From Odobenus rosmarus divergens (lineage: Eukaryota; Chordata; Mammalia; Carnivora; Odobenidae), in contig NW_004450460.1 in assembly GCF_000321225.1 (NCBI RefSeq), positions 2,050,222-2,114,221 on the forward strand: 64,000 bases of DNA, written 5' to 3'. This document shows, piece by piece, positions 35,221 to 45,430 of the stretch. Both the position numbers and the translations under genes were made by a program. The notes beneath the pieces are model-generated. The model ran no database searches and had not been told where the DNA came from. It saw only the letters and a program-made list of their open reading frames with translations. Position 1 is the stretch's first letter. Each line of letters opens with the position of its first letter.

Positions 35221-35680
35221 CTGTGTTGGTCTCCCGTGGCTGCTGGGACAAATGGCCAACTTCGGTGGCTCAAGACAATACAGATTTTTCATTCTACAGT
35301 TCTGGGGGGGTCAAAACCGTGTCATTGCACTAAAATCAAGGTGTGGCCAGGCTGGGTTCCTTTCCCACATTCCCTGGCTGGGGGCCCTGTCCTCTGTCCA
35401 CACGGGCAGCCCAGGCCGGCGGAGCCTCCTTGCTCGGCGTCTCTCTGACCTTCTGCACAGAGTCACCTCTCCTCCTCTGACTGCCCCTGCTGCCACTTGC
35501 CCTGCAAGGGTCCTCGTGATCACAGATAATCCAGGGGAATCTCCCATGTCAGGATCACCTGCTTGGCAAACTTCATTCCATCAGCAGCCTTTCCCCCATA
35601 GCTGCAGAGCCGAATCTGTCCCTGGGCTCCAGGGAACAGGACATGGGCATCTTCGGGGGCCATCATTCTGCTCAGCATGG
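35221..35680 (-). mobile_element. MLT1-type LTR (ERVL-MaLR), near full length, antisense
   Basis: Opens with TCTCCCGTGGCTGCTGGGAC and GGTGGCTCAAGACAATACAG, continues with CACTAAAATCAAGGTGTGGC, GATAATCCAGGGGAATCTCC, and closes with GACATGGGCATCTTCGGG and GGCCATCATTCTGCTCAGC, the expected inverted ends. Confidence 0.82.
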
Positions 35681-37719
35681 TGCCCTGGCCCCCCCTGCAG
35701 CCCCCCCGCGGGCTGCCTTGGGCTGTGCTGCTCCAGATGGGAATTGAAGGGTCCCTCGGACCCTCGTGGACCGGGGCATGGGAGGGGGCACTCAGAGATG
35801 GGGCATGGCTCCCTACCAGATCCTAGCCCTTCTCCCCGTAGCCCCCTCGGTTACTGACACAGTCTTCCAGAATATTCTCGTCTCGTCAGCCCTCCAGGCA
35901 GGTCCAGGGGCCCCCAGAGGCCCCCAGCAGAGCACCTCTCCGGCCATCTTATGACCTCCCAGAACCCTCTGCTGTCGAGTTTGTCCGTTGCTTTGGACTG
36001 TTGCAGGACACTCTGCTGGGCACCGTTAACATCGTTAGATTTTTTACCTTAAAAGGCAAAAGGAAGAAAAATAAGTTCTAAAACCAGGCTCTCCTGCCTT
36101 GGCCTGTGCTCAAGGCTGGTGGAGGTTTTGCACAAAACAGTCGTCCTCTCGTGCCCCTGAGCGGGGACCCCAGCTGGACCCCACACTAGCTGGAGCCACC
36201 CCCATGATTGGCAGAGTGGCCCGGATCAGGGGCTGCAGGTGTCTGGAGCTCAGACACCCTGAGGGGTGGCTGGTAGCCTTGGGGGCCGTGGTCCCAGTGG
36301 AGGAGCTGGGCCTGGAGTGCCCATGTGCAGCCTGTCTTGGAGCCCAGGGCCATCTGGCCACCACACCCTGGTGCCACGGAGGGGGCCCTCTCGTCCAGGG
36401 GGGGCGTCTGCCCCCCCCCAGATGTACTCCCACAGGAACGATTCGTTTGAATGCAGGTCCAGGGGGCCTGGGCCCCCCACCACCCTTTCCAGGGGCAGTT
36501 TGCACTTTGCAGCTGAATCAATCAGAGGCAGAAATGCCACGGTGAGGGGGAGGGGGTGTTTACTGATTTGGCATTTCTGAGGCTGAGGATGCTCTGTGTT
36601 TGTCCAGGCTCTGTCCCGCCAGGTCCTCTGGGAGCTTTGCAAACAAGAGCCCCAGGAGGGAAGAAGGCCTCCCCTCCCCCCAGGGCTCCAGGGGGCCATC
36701 GGGGCCTCCTATCTGAGTGAATGCAAGCCAGCAAAGCAAACCAAGGGCCTTGGGGCACTGAGGGGACGGATGCAGGAAGCCCAGAGCTTTGAGGCCTTTG
36801 GGTGGGTCTGGGCGCTGAACACACAACAGCCACTCGACGGTCCCCCATCTCAGACGGGCCCTTGGGTGTCGGGGATGGTTTGTTCCTTCCTCATGTTCCA
36901 GGAGAGCACTTCTTGCCCAAATCCAGAGGTGGAGTCCTCTGATTTCCAGCAGACCCATGCAGCCCTGCGGGAGTGCTGAAACGGATTCAGGAGCCCCACT
37001 ATGATGTTTGAGAGGGAGGGGTCGTTCTTAACAGTCCCTCGGGGACAACCGGTGTGGCCAGCAAATGGGGGCAAACAGGCACCCTCGCCACAGCCTCTGT
37101 ATGCCTCTGCTGGACCCCGGGGCCTACGGGGTCCCCCTCGCCATGTGGGGACCAATCCTTGTCTCCAGAGCTCTCCCAGCCTCAACACTCCATCCTCCTC
37201 GAGTAGGGGAGGTCTGGGGCCTGGGCTTCCATGGGGTGTCTGTCTTCACTCCTTTCCGAGTGTTCTTCAAGCCCCCTCCCCTCCAGGACCTGGCCTCTCG
37301 TCCTCCCTCAGGGCCAACCTTGAGGTTAGAAATAATCCTGGCCCTTGCCTGGCATTCAGATCCGAGATGGCAGAGCCCTTGCCATCCTTCTGCCCTCACC
37401 TCCTCCCTGCCCCACCGCCCCACCGGATCCTCCATCTTGCTCCCAGGAAAGCATGTCCACAGGGACAGGAGGGAGGGACCCGGAGGAGAGCAGCCCTCCC
37501 TGACCCACTTGTGTTGTCTGTGTGTCTGGGCCGCGAGGCTCTGTGTGCAGTGGTGTTCAAGGGGGGGTAGTCGGAGTGTCCTAACCGACACCCCCCCCCA
37601 CCACATCCACCCAAAGGCCCTCTCCCAGATGCCCTTTGGAAAGTGCATAGCACACTCTGGCCACAGCCCAGATGCCAGGCTCCTCTCCCCGGTGGGCCAG
37701 ACCCCTGTGCCCACACACA
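35681..37719. other. Intron sequence without a gene
   Basis: GC-rich unique sequence. Small AT-rich patches at 36020-36090 and 36500-36590 match no repeat I recognise. Confidence 0.45.
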
Positions 37720-37920
37720 CCACACTCTGTGATGTTCTCCACTCCTTGATTCTGTTCAGTTTTGTGTAATTCTATTTTATTGGTAATATTAGTACATAAA
37801 TCTGTGTTTATCATAAGGTATTATGCATACATAGAAAATAAATCATAAAGAAAATGTGTAATATAATAATATAGTTATTATTAGTTTAACTCCTCTTAAC
37901 AATTATGGTGGCCTGTGGTT
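37720..37920. other. AT-rich island of unknown origin
   Basis: ATTCTATTTTATTGGTAATA, AGTACATAAATCTGTG and ATAATATAGTTATTATTAG. It may be the tail of an unclassified repeat; no coding or transposon hallmark was found. Confidence 0.35.
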
Positions 37921-40489
37921 TGAATTCCCTGTTCTAGCCCACCTGTCCCCCCGTCAGGGCACCTGCCCCCCAGGACCCTCCTGGGTCAGCCGGGTGGGTG
38001 GTGTGGTGGTGAATGGTTAAAGTTCATGTACCCAAGTGCGTGTGTACAGGCGTGGATTTCAGACTTCTGTGGAAATGTTCACTGGAAACTTCAGGAAGAT
38101 TCCGTGTGGGTGTGTTGGGTCGAACGGCTGAAAGGACCAGAAGAGTATTGTAGGGGGTTCTGCAAGAGTTCTGTGCTCAGATCTCCCCATAAGGGCCTTT
38201 AAGTTCTCTTTCCACCTAAAAGAAAAAGCCTGGAAATTCTGGATACTCTCAGGAGCGTGGTGGTGCAGACAGGACTTTGGTCTACACGGCGGGGTTAGGC
38301 AATCAGTCCACGTGGGTAGTTTTGGGGTTAAGACAACGTGTGGTGGGTGGCCGTGTATCAGATCCCCGACTTGGGTGTTTTATCCAAGCTTTCCGATGAT
38401 CTACCACCCACTGCCCAAGTACACAGCGACACCGGCCACTTGCCCCCAGCAGTGGCCTGAGCTGTCTGTTTGGTCTACAAACCGCCTCAGGAAAGGAATG
38501 TTACCTGCGGCCGGTCCTTCCAGAGGGACAGGATGTTTTAGGGGAAATCACACAGGTGTCCTCACAAGACATCAGCTGCGGGCCCGCCCTGGTCGGCCGG
38601 GGGCCCGTTCCTGCATGTTCTCACTCGCTCCCGCCTCCCCTGACCCCAGGCCTGGGCTCTGGGCTCTGGGCCCCGGGCAGCTGCCCTCCTCTGTGCGGCT
38701 GGGGACCTCAGCCACCCCGTTGCTGGCACCCACAGCCCCTTCTCCTCCTCTTTGGCCACAGCTGTCCCCTTGAAGATCAAATGTGTATCCCCTCCTGGGA
38801 CACACTGCCGCTCCTCCTAACCATGAGCCTGGCGTTTGGGGAACACTTCTGGGGCCCCTTAGGGCCACTGCCTTCCCCGGTTGCCCCGCCCTGACCCTCA
38901 GGGGAGCTGACGGCTGCTGAGTGTGTGCATCATCCCCCATCCTGCTCACTGAAGTCTTCTCTCTGGAGCCCTGGGTTGGGGTGGGGGGGGGCGGCTCGGA
39001 ATGGGACACTGAGGGACCAAGATCCAAGCTCTTTGTTCAAGGAAGTGTGGGGGACAGGTCTGTCACCATCCATTTGCACAGCACCTGGTACAGCCAGCAA
39101 GGAGGCCCCAAGGGACTCAGCCAGAAGCTGTGGCTTGCATCCCCCCTGCTTAGAAGGTCATGGGTCCTCCAGGGCAGAAGTCTCACTGGGACGTGAGCGT
39201 GAGACTCAGGAGAGAAGGTTCTGGGCCAAGCTTACCCCAGACTGGCTTGGCTGCTCAGCTGGGGAGCTCCTTGGGGCGCCTGAGTTCCCTTAGATTTTTC
39301 TGGTCCTTGGGAGCAGAAGGTGCACTTCTCGCCCACTCCGGTCCTGATGAGCATATGTCACCCTCAGGGGGATGAGGCGCACCCGCTTCAGGGCCCCCCG
39401 CGGAGGCTGGACAGAGCGAAGACGGGCTGAGAGCCGCTCCTGGGCGCAGAGCCTGTGCGCGTCCGTTCGGCCCACCCTCTCCGTGGCATCCTGCCCCCGC
39501 CGTGTGCCACTGTCCCAGACCCTAAAGACGTGAAAGTCAACAAAGGAGACAGAGTCCCATCCACAGAGCTTAGGATTTTTCCGGGAGGGCGGCAGGGAAG
39601 AAGGAGTTTCCATAAAGAGAGGAGAGGTCCTGGCCGGGCGGCAGATGGTGGGCGAAGGCGGGGCCCTGGGGGCAGAGACGGACAGCCCCACCCCTCGGGG
39701 GACCCTCTGTGAGCAGGAGTTGCAAATGGTGACCCACCCCTTGTGTCCCCCTCTGGCCTCATTGTCTGTGGGGTCAGGAAGATACCCTCCTGCATCTTCT
39801 TGCATCAGTTATAATTCACCTTCTGCCACGTAGGCCTTCATCAGGGACACCCCCATGTGCCGGCCGGGGGGCCAGTCCCGCTCCCCTCCAAGAGGTGGCC
39901 CCCCACCCCCCAGCCTCTCGAGCCCGTCCCTGGTGGGGGGCAGCGTCATTTTTGCGGTCAGCCCCATCCCCAAGCCTACGAGGAGCGTGACCAGGGTCCC
40001 TCCTCTGCACCAGTGGTCTCCTTTCCGGGGGACACGCCAGTGCCCCGGAGACCTGCTGCTTTGGTTTGCAAAGAGGCCCCATTGCCGGCAGCGCACCTGC
40101 CCCCTCCGCCCTGCACGTGACCTCTGTTAAAGTTTGACTCGCCTGTTCCGGACATTTGTTCCTTCATGGCAACATTATTAAGTTCCTTAATTTCAATAGG
40201 AAGTTTGCTTGGGGTTGCATGCATTTACAGGTTGAATGTGGGGGAAATGGAAACAGTGTATCGTGTTCTCTCGTCCAAGAGTCAAGGAGTCTCTCTGAGT
40301 GGCTCGGGTCATCTCCTGAGTCCTCCCCTGGGGTCTGGGAGCGCCGTGAGGAGCCTCCTCTCACAGGGGGCTGCTTTATGACCCCTGACAACGCACCCTC
40401 TCTAGGCTAGTTGGGCACTAATTTCCCTCGGAGCCCCTTGCTGGGGCAGAGGAGGGCCACGGGACTCTCTCTGGCCACCACGGTGGACA
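37921..40489. other. Intron sequence without a gene
   Basis: Unique sequence. A small AT-rich patch at 40150-40260 (CATTATTAAGTTCCTTAATT) may be a conserved element. A CTCF-like 12-mer lies at 39888-39899 but is weak. Confidence 0.45.
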
Positions 40490-40980
40490 CTTTCGTCAGT
40501 TCTAATAATTGATCTGTTGGCCTTGCTGATTTCTTAAGTAGATATTCTTATCAGCTGCAGATAAGGGCCGTTTTCTCTCTCCCAACCCTCACGCCTCGTT
40601 CTTTCTCTTCTTTCGCATTAAGTTGAATCTACCTGACACGGCGTGGGGCCCCGGGAGTCCCTGTCTTACGCTAGGTCTTAATAGAAACGCATTCTCCTCT
40701 AATTAATAGGTTATTGACATTCGTAGAAATGTTTCCTCCACTACCGGGATGGTTTGCTCTGGCTTTTGGTCTATAACTTTACCAAATTAAGGAAGTTCCT
40801 TGCTAGTCCTTTGCAATAGGAATTTTCATTTAACTTTTGAACTTTATGAAATGCTTTCTGTACTAAGGGGTTGTGAACAATGACCTGCCTCCTACTTGTG
40901 TATGGCCCATGAGCTCGGGATGGTCTTTACATGTTTAAAAGGTTGAAACAAAACAAGCAAGAGATGAATAATAGTTCTAT
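40490..40980. promoter_or_regulatory. AT-rich candidate enhancer with GATA / E-box / GATA module
   Basis: About 490 bases of AT-rich sequence with no transposon signature. CTTATC at 40547-40552 and GATAAG at 40560-40565 form an inverted pair around a CAGCTG E-box at 40552-40557. Further homeobox-like sites include TTAATTAATAG-type sequence near 40700. GATA plus E-box composites are known enhancer codes in heart and blood lineages. Activity here is inferred. Confidence 0.4.
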
Positions 40981-41019
40981 GAAATCCAAATTGTAGTGTT
41001 CTGAGAGTTAAGCAGATTC

Positions 41020-41340
41020 CGCCCCCAGCCGCGGGCCCTCCCCTGCTTACCGCCTACCGCCGCCGTCCGACCACCGCAGCGGGGGGCGGGGCACACGCGC
41101 TCCCGCTCCACGGCCAGTCCCGGCACACGGGGCCCAGCGGTCAGCCGTTTCTCATCCCCCCTTGCCCGTCCCCCCTCGCCCGTTCCTGGCACCTCCCGTC
41201 CTCCCCACCCTGCTCGGGGGGCTGGCATCCGTGCGGCACCCAGACCCAACCCAGCTGACGAGGTCGCGGTGCGGGCCTTGCTTGTCCTCAGACTCCATGC
41301 TCCCCGAGCTCACGCTCGGCACGCGGTGACTCAGGCCGAT
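41020..41340. promoter_or_regulatory. Second CpG island (intronic)
   Basis: By-eye count gives about 37 CpGs in 320 bases at about 70% G+C, an observed/expected ratio near 0.9, which satisfies usual island criteria. It directly follows the AT-rich candidate enhancer. It could be an unannotated promoter or a methylation-free enhancer. No exon was recognised next to it. Confidence 0.55.
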
Positions 41341-41499
41341 CTGGTGGCTCTCCCCGTCTCCCCCGGCACGTGCTCCTGCCTGGCCTTGCCTGGTCGTGGT
41401 GCCACCATAGCTCACAGCGGTCCCACGGTCAGGGCCAGGCCAGGTGACAGTGCCCGTCACACAGAGCGGGAGGCAGAGGCCGGGGGCGGATTGTAGAAC

Positions 41500-42010
41500 A
41501 GATTCAGAATCACGGCATGATTCTGAAGGTCATACAGGGAGCTCCCACATGCCTCCTCCCCGCCCTCCCCACCGTTGACATGTTGCGTTAGGACGGTGGG
41601 TTGGTCACAACTCACGCTCCAGTGCTGGGACACCGTTGCTAACTCGAGTCTGTACTTCATTCAGATTTCCCGGTTCTCCCCGCCATCCTGTTTCCATCCC
41701 AGGATCCCGCCCAGAACGGGACATCCTGACATCCAGCCGCCGTGTCTCCGTAGGCCCCTCTGGGCCGTGACAGTTTCAGGCTGTCCTTGTTTTTGATGCT
41801 CTTGATGGTTTCGAGGAGGACGGGTTAGGTGTTTTGCAGGATGAGCTTTGGGCTTCGGGGAGGAAGACCGCAGAGGTGACGCGCCCTTCTTCCCCATCGT
41901 GACAGGGACACATGCGGTCGGCATGCCTGTAATGTGTCGCGACGAGTCCCATGCCCATGGCGCTGGCCTGGGGAGCGCCCGTCAGGTGTCTCCACGCCAC
42001 ACGTGCTCCT
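41500..42010 (-). mobile_element. L1 LINE 3'-UTR fragment, antisense, GC-drifted
   Basis: ATACAGGGAGCTCCCACATG, CTTCATTCAGATTTCCCGG, CCATCCCAGGATCCCGCCC, GGGCCGTGACAGTTTCAGG and GTCCTTGTTTTTGATGCTC keep the order of the antisense 3' end of an old L1M element. Many A/T positions of the family have become G/C. Confidence 0.75.
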
Positions 42011-42324
42011 TTTCCCTCTTCCCTCTTGTCTACGTGGACCCGCCTGGGTTTGGCTCTGAGGTCCTGGTCTCATCCATCCGGTTGACCCCCGTGAGCCCCC
42101 GGGGTGGGCAGAGTCAGGAGGAGACCCTCGGGAGAGTGAGGCCTGGCCTTCGCTCAGATCAGAGCGGTGCCCTGGCGTGCGGGGGCGGGGAGCCGGGCCA
42201 GCAGACAGAGTGTCAGGCCAGACGTGGGAATCCACACATGGCCCCTTCTCAAAGGCGGGTGCTGTCCCCGGGGCCCCTGCGGGGTCCTCAGGCCTCTTTC
42301 ATTGCGCACATCCGAGCCCAGCCT

Positions 42325-42565
42325 GGCCCATGGTGGAAATGCAAATCTAATTAGTCTGGCATCGAGCCCGTCTTAAAAGTATTAACAGAGCCTTAAACTG
42401 TGCTGTTGGATGGGGATGAAGAAACGCCCCAGCGAGGAATTACCGGATGGTGACAAAGCCCCAATTTATTAGTCTTCTCCAATGGGGGCTGTGCGAAGGA
42501 CGTTAATTACTTTAATGGGACTTATTTTGCTTCGTTGCCCAAAGTAATTGGTTTATTAACCTCTC
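42325..42565. promoter_or_regulatory. Candidate conserved enhancer with POU octamer, homeobox and CCAAT motifs
   Basis: ATGCAAAT (42339-42346) directly abuts CTAATTAG (42347-42354). TTAATTA lies at 42503-42509, CCAAT at 42461-42465 and 42479-42483, and ATTGG at 42547-42551. The stretch is AT-rich, lacks transposon signatures and sits in GC-rich flanks, the usual look of a developmental enhancer. Target and tissue are unknown; KCNQ1, CDKN1C or KCNQ1OT1 are the obvious neighbours. Confidence 0.5.
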
Positions 42566-42749
42566 CTTTCCTTTGGGGGGAGGGAAGGCAGAGGGCCGAG
42601 TGGTGGCCCCGGGAGAGCCTTGCTCCACGCTCTGCCCCCCGGCCCAGCACGCCTGACCGGCCGCGGCCCAGCCCCCAACCCCGGGTGGGTGGCGGCACCC
42701 TGTCCCTGCTGGCCTGGGCCGGAGCAGCCCGGCACCGTGGCCTTGCTCT

Positions 42750-42900
42750 TGTGTGCCGGGCACTCGCTGTGGGTCAGGCACTGGGAATGCAGCTGTGAGA
42801 AAAGCAGGGTCCTCAAGGTCTTTGCCGGGGCCCCACATGGGCGCCCTCACAGAAAGTTACACAGTTTCGGGGAGGCCCGGGCCCGAGGCCGGAGCGGGCA
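42750..42900 (-). mobile_element. L2 LINE 3'-end fragment, antisense
   Basis: GTGGGTCAGGCACTGGGAAT, GCAGCTGTGAGAAAAGCAGG, GTCCTCAAGG and ACAGAAAGTTACACAGTTTC follow the inverted L2 3' end. Confidence 0.7.
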
Positions 42901-45089
42901 GGACAGGCTAGAGGACAAGGCAGCAGTGGGGCAGGGGGGGCAGGGGGCAGAGCAGCCAGGCGGGGCGGGCGGGGGGGGGCGGGCGGAGGCCGGGGACAGG
43001 GTACACAGGGCAGGCCTGGCGGGAGGCAGGTGAGGCCCCCTGGCCCCGACTTCCCCAGCCTTCAGCTGATAGCGGTGATAGTGTTCGCTTTTCAAAAACA
43101 GTCCCTCTCAGAAACTGGACCGGCCGCTTCCCCGCCTCCCACAGGAGCATTCTCCGGGAAGACCGCTCAGGCCCGGGGCACTGAAAACAGTATCTGATCT
43201 GCAGAAGTCGGCATGAGACCCGCGCTCAGGCCCCAGGGCCTGGGTGAGAGGCCAGCTCTTCCCTCCTGGACACACAGCACTGTCCTCCCCAGCCCCCGGG
43301 AGGCCCCTCACTACACAGGGCAGACCCTCACCCCGACCCCCAGCTCCCCAAGGAAGGCGGGATGAGGCCGTCTCCTTGTGTCCCTAGACCAGGGGTGGGG
43401 GGAGGAGACAAAATGGACCCCACACAGCCTGCTTCTCGGTGCAGATCCCAAGGAGAGGGGTTGTGTGTGTGTTGAGGGGGCGTGGGGCCAGGGTTGGGCC
43501 GCACTGGGTGCCTCCCCCAAGTGGGGCTCCTTGGCATCCTGCAGGGAATGCCCTGCATGCCCCTTGCCCCAGGTGAGTCGAGGGCCAGACTAGAGGCCTC
43601 ATGGAGGCCTGGGGCTGGGAGCCTCTCTCCCTGCATCACCGGGAGCCCTGGCCGGTACCTCACTGTCTGGGCCTACGGATCACCTGCCACATCAGCGGGA
43701 ACATTAGGCCTTCCTCACCCCCACTGTGAGCTTCGGGAGCTGGATCTACAGCCACCCCCCCAGGCTGGAGCGTCTACCTCCTCTCTTTGCAATTGTCACT
43801 TTGTCCCTGAGTTCAGCCGTGCACTGGGGGGCCAGCCCTTGGCCCTCTGTGCTGCGTCAGACACAGGCTATTTGGCCAGGGCGTGGGGCGGGGGGATGGC
43901 GGCCTCCGGAGCCGGGAGAGGGGTGTGGGTGTGCTGAGCAAGTCCCTGCTGCCACTCTGGGGACCCAGAGCAGCCCCGGGGCCCCTGGGTTAAGGTGAAG
44001 GGGGCTTTGGCAAGAAGGAGGCTCAGTGCCCAGCCAGGCGGTGCAGAGATTCCCAGCTTAGCTCTGTCACCCCTGATCTAGGGGCCTGTCCACCGAGCAC
44101 GCCGGCAGGACCGGTCCGTGGATGCCATGATTTACAGGAGGTGCAGGCTCGACAAAAGCAAAATGGCCTGAAAGTCAGGCCAAACCTCCAGGGCCTTGGG
44201 CTTCCAGATAGGAGACACCAGGGGAGTGGGATGTGTTTGAGAGGCCCCAGCTGGGGCCCGGCGACGAGGAGGGCAGGAGGCAAGCGGAGACCACATCCCC
44301 AGAATCCATGCGGTGTCTCCCAGTCTGGTGGGAAGAGGCGCTCTGGAGGCGGGTGGCTCTGTCTGCACCGGCCTCGGCTTCCCTCTGGGCAGTGGGCATA
44401 AGGGAGTCGTGGCACCGTACATTCAGAAGCCCAGGCCCTGGCTCCCAGTAGGTGCCTGGGGTACACGCGGGGGTGGGGTGGGGAAGGAAGAGAAGGGAGA
44501 AGGGCAGGTCGGTGGGGAGGCCAGGCCAGGGGCCTGGCGCCACGGGGCCTTGCTGGGATGCTGGGGGCCTCACCCAAGGTTTGGTGGGTCCAGAGTCCAG
44601 CTGTGAGGGGTAGGGCAGGGCCCTCGGCCCAGGACCATGGTCATGGGAGCTCAGGGTGCAGCGTGGGGCTTGTGGGTGGCCTGGCAGGTTAGGGAATCTG
44701 GGGATGGGGAAGAGAGGCAGTGTCCCAGAGGGGGTCTTGCCCTCAGACGCCGGAGTCCCACCACCAGTGCTCCACAGCAGACCCTCCCCCCCACACTCTC
44801 TGTCGTGGTGCTGAGGGGCTAGGAGGGGCGCCCACGGGCCGTGGGAGTCCCACACCGGCTCTGGGGTGACTTGCAGGAAGAAGGGTGGGGGGCTCCCTCC
44901 TGCAGTGTGGGGCCTCAGGGGGCCTGGCAGCACCTTCTGGCTCCTGACCCCCAGGGCTCACCTAGCCCGCGAGCCCCTGCTCCCCATGTCTGCAGGGCAC
45001 TGAGCGGGCTTTGCTTCCCAGTCTTTGCGTCCTGCCCAGGGAGCCCGAGCAGTGGCGGAGGTGCTGGCCAGGGACGGGGCTTTGGGAAG
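42901..45089. other. Intron sequence without a gene
   Basis: GC-rich unique sequence with a G-run near 42970. Nothing recognisable. Confidence 0.5.
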
Positions 45090-45430
45090 GAAGTGCACAC
45101 AAATCACTTTTCTAGAAGAGAATCAGTGAGAAGCCCATGTAATTCTTCCTAGACGTGAGGGGTTTTCTCCCCTTGTTTTGATCAACAAGTCCCCAGTAAG
45201 TCATTCCAGCGAGGCCATTACCGACGGCTCATAATCTCCCGGGGCTGTGGGCGAAATGGGACCCCCTGGCTCTTTTGCTGAAAACACTTTTCTTGTTTTC
45301 TTTCTCCAGCATGCTGGAAACAGGCCAGCTCGCCAGTTCCATTAACTTAATGAGGGCTGACAGCCTGCAACAAACGTCCCTCATAATCTCCCCGGGATTT
45401 AAATGGGGTCCTCCCAGCCGCCTGCTCACA
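45090..45430. other. Candidate conserved non-coding element with a duplicated 13-mer
   Basis: CTCATAATCTCCC occurs exactly at 45228-45240 and 45380-45392, each leading into CCCGGG. The block includes TTTTGATCAACAAGTCC, CCATTAACTTAATGAGG and GGGATTTAAATGGGG and lacks transposon hallmarks. Function unknown. Confidence 0.4.

Noticed and set aside
39888..39899. CCAAGAGGTGGC as a CTCF site
   Set aside because: Two core positions differ from consensus and flanks do not support it; left as a note only.
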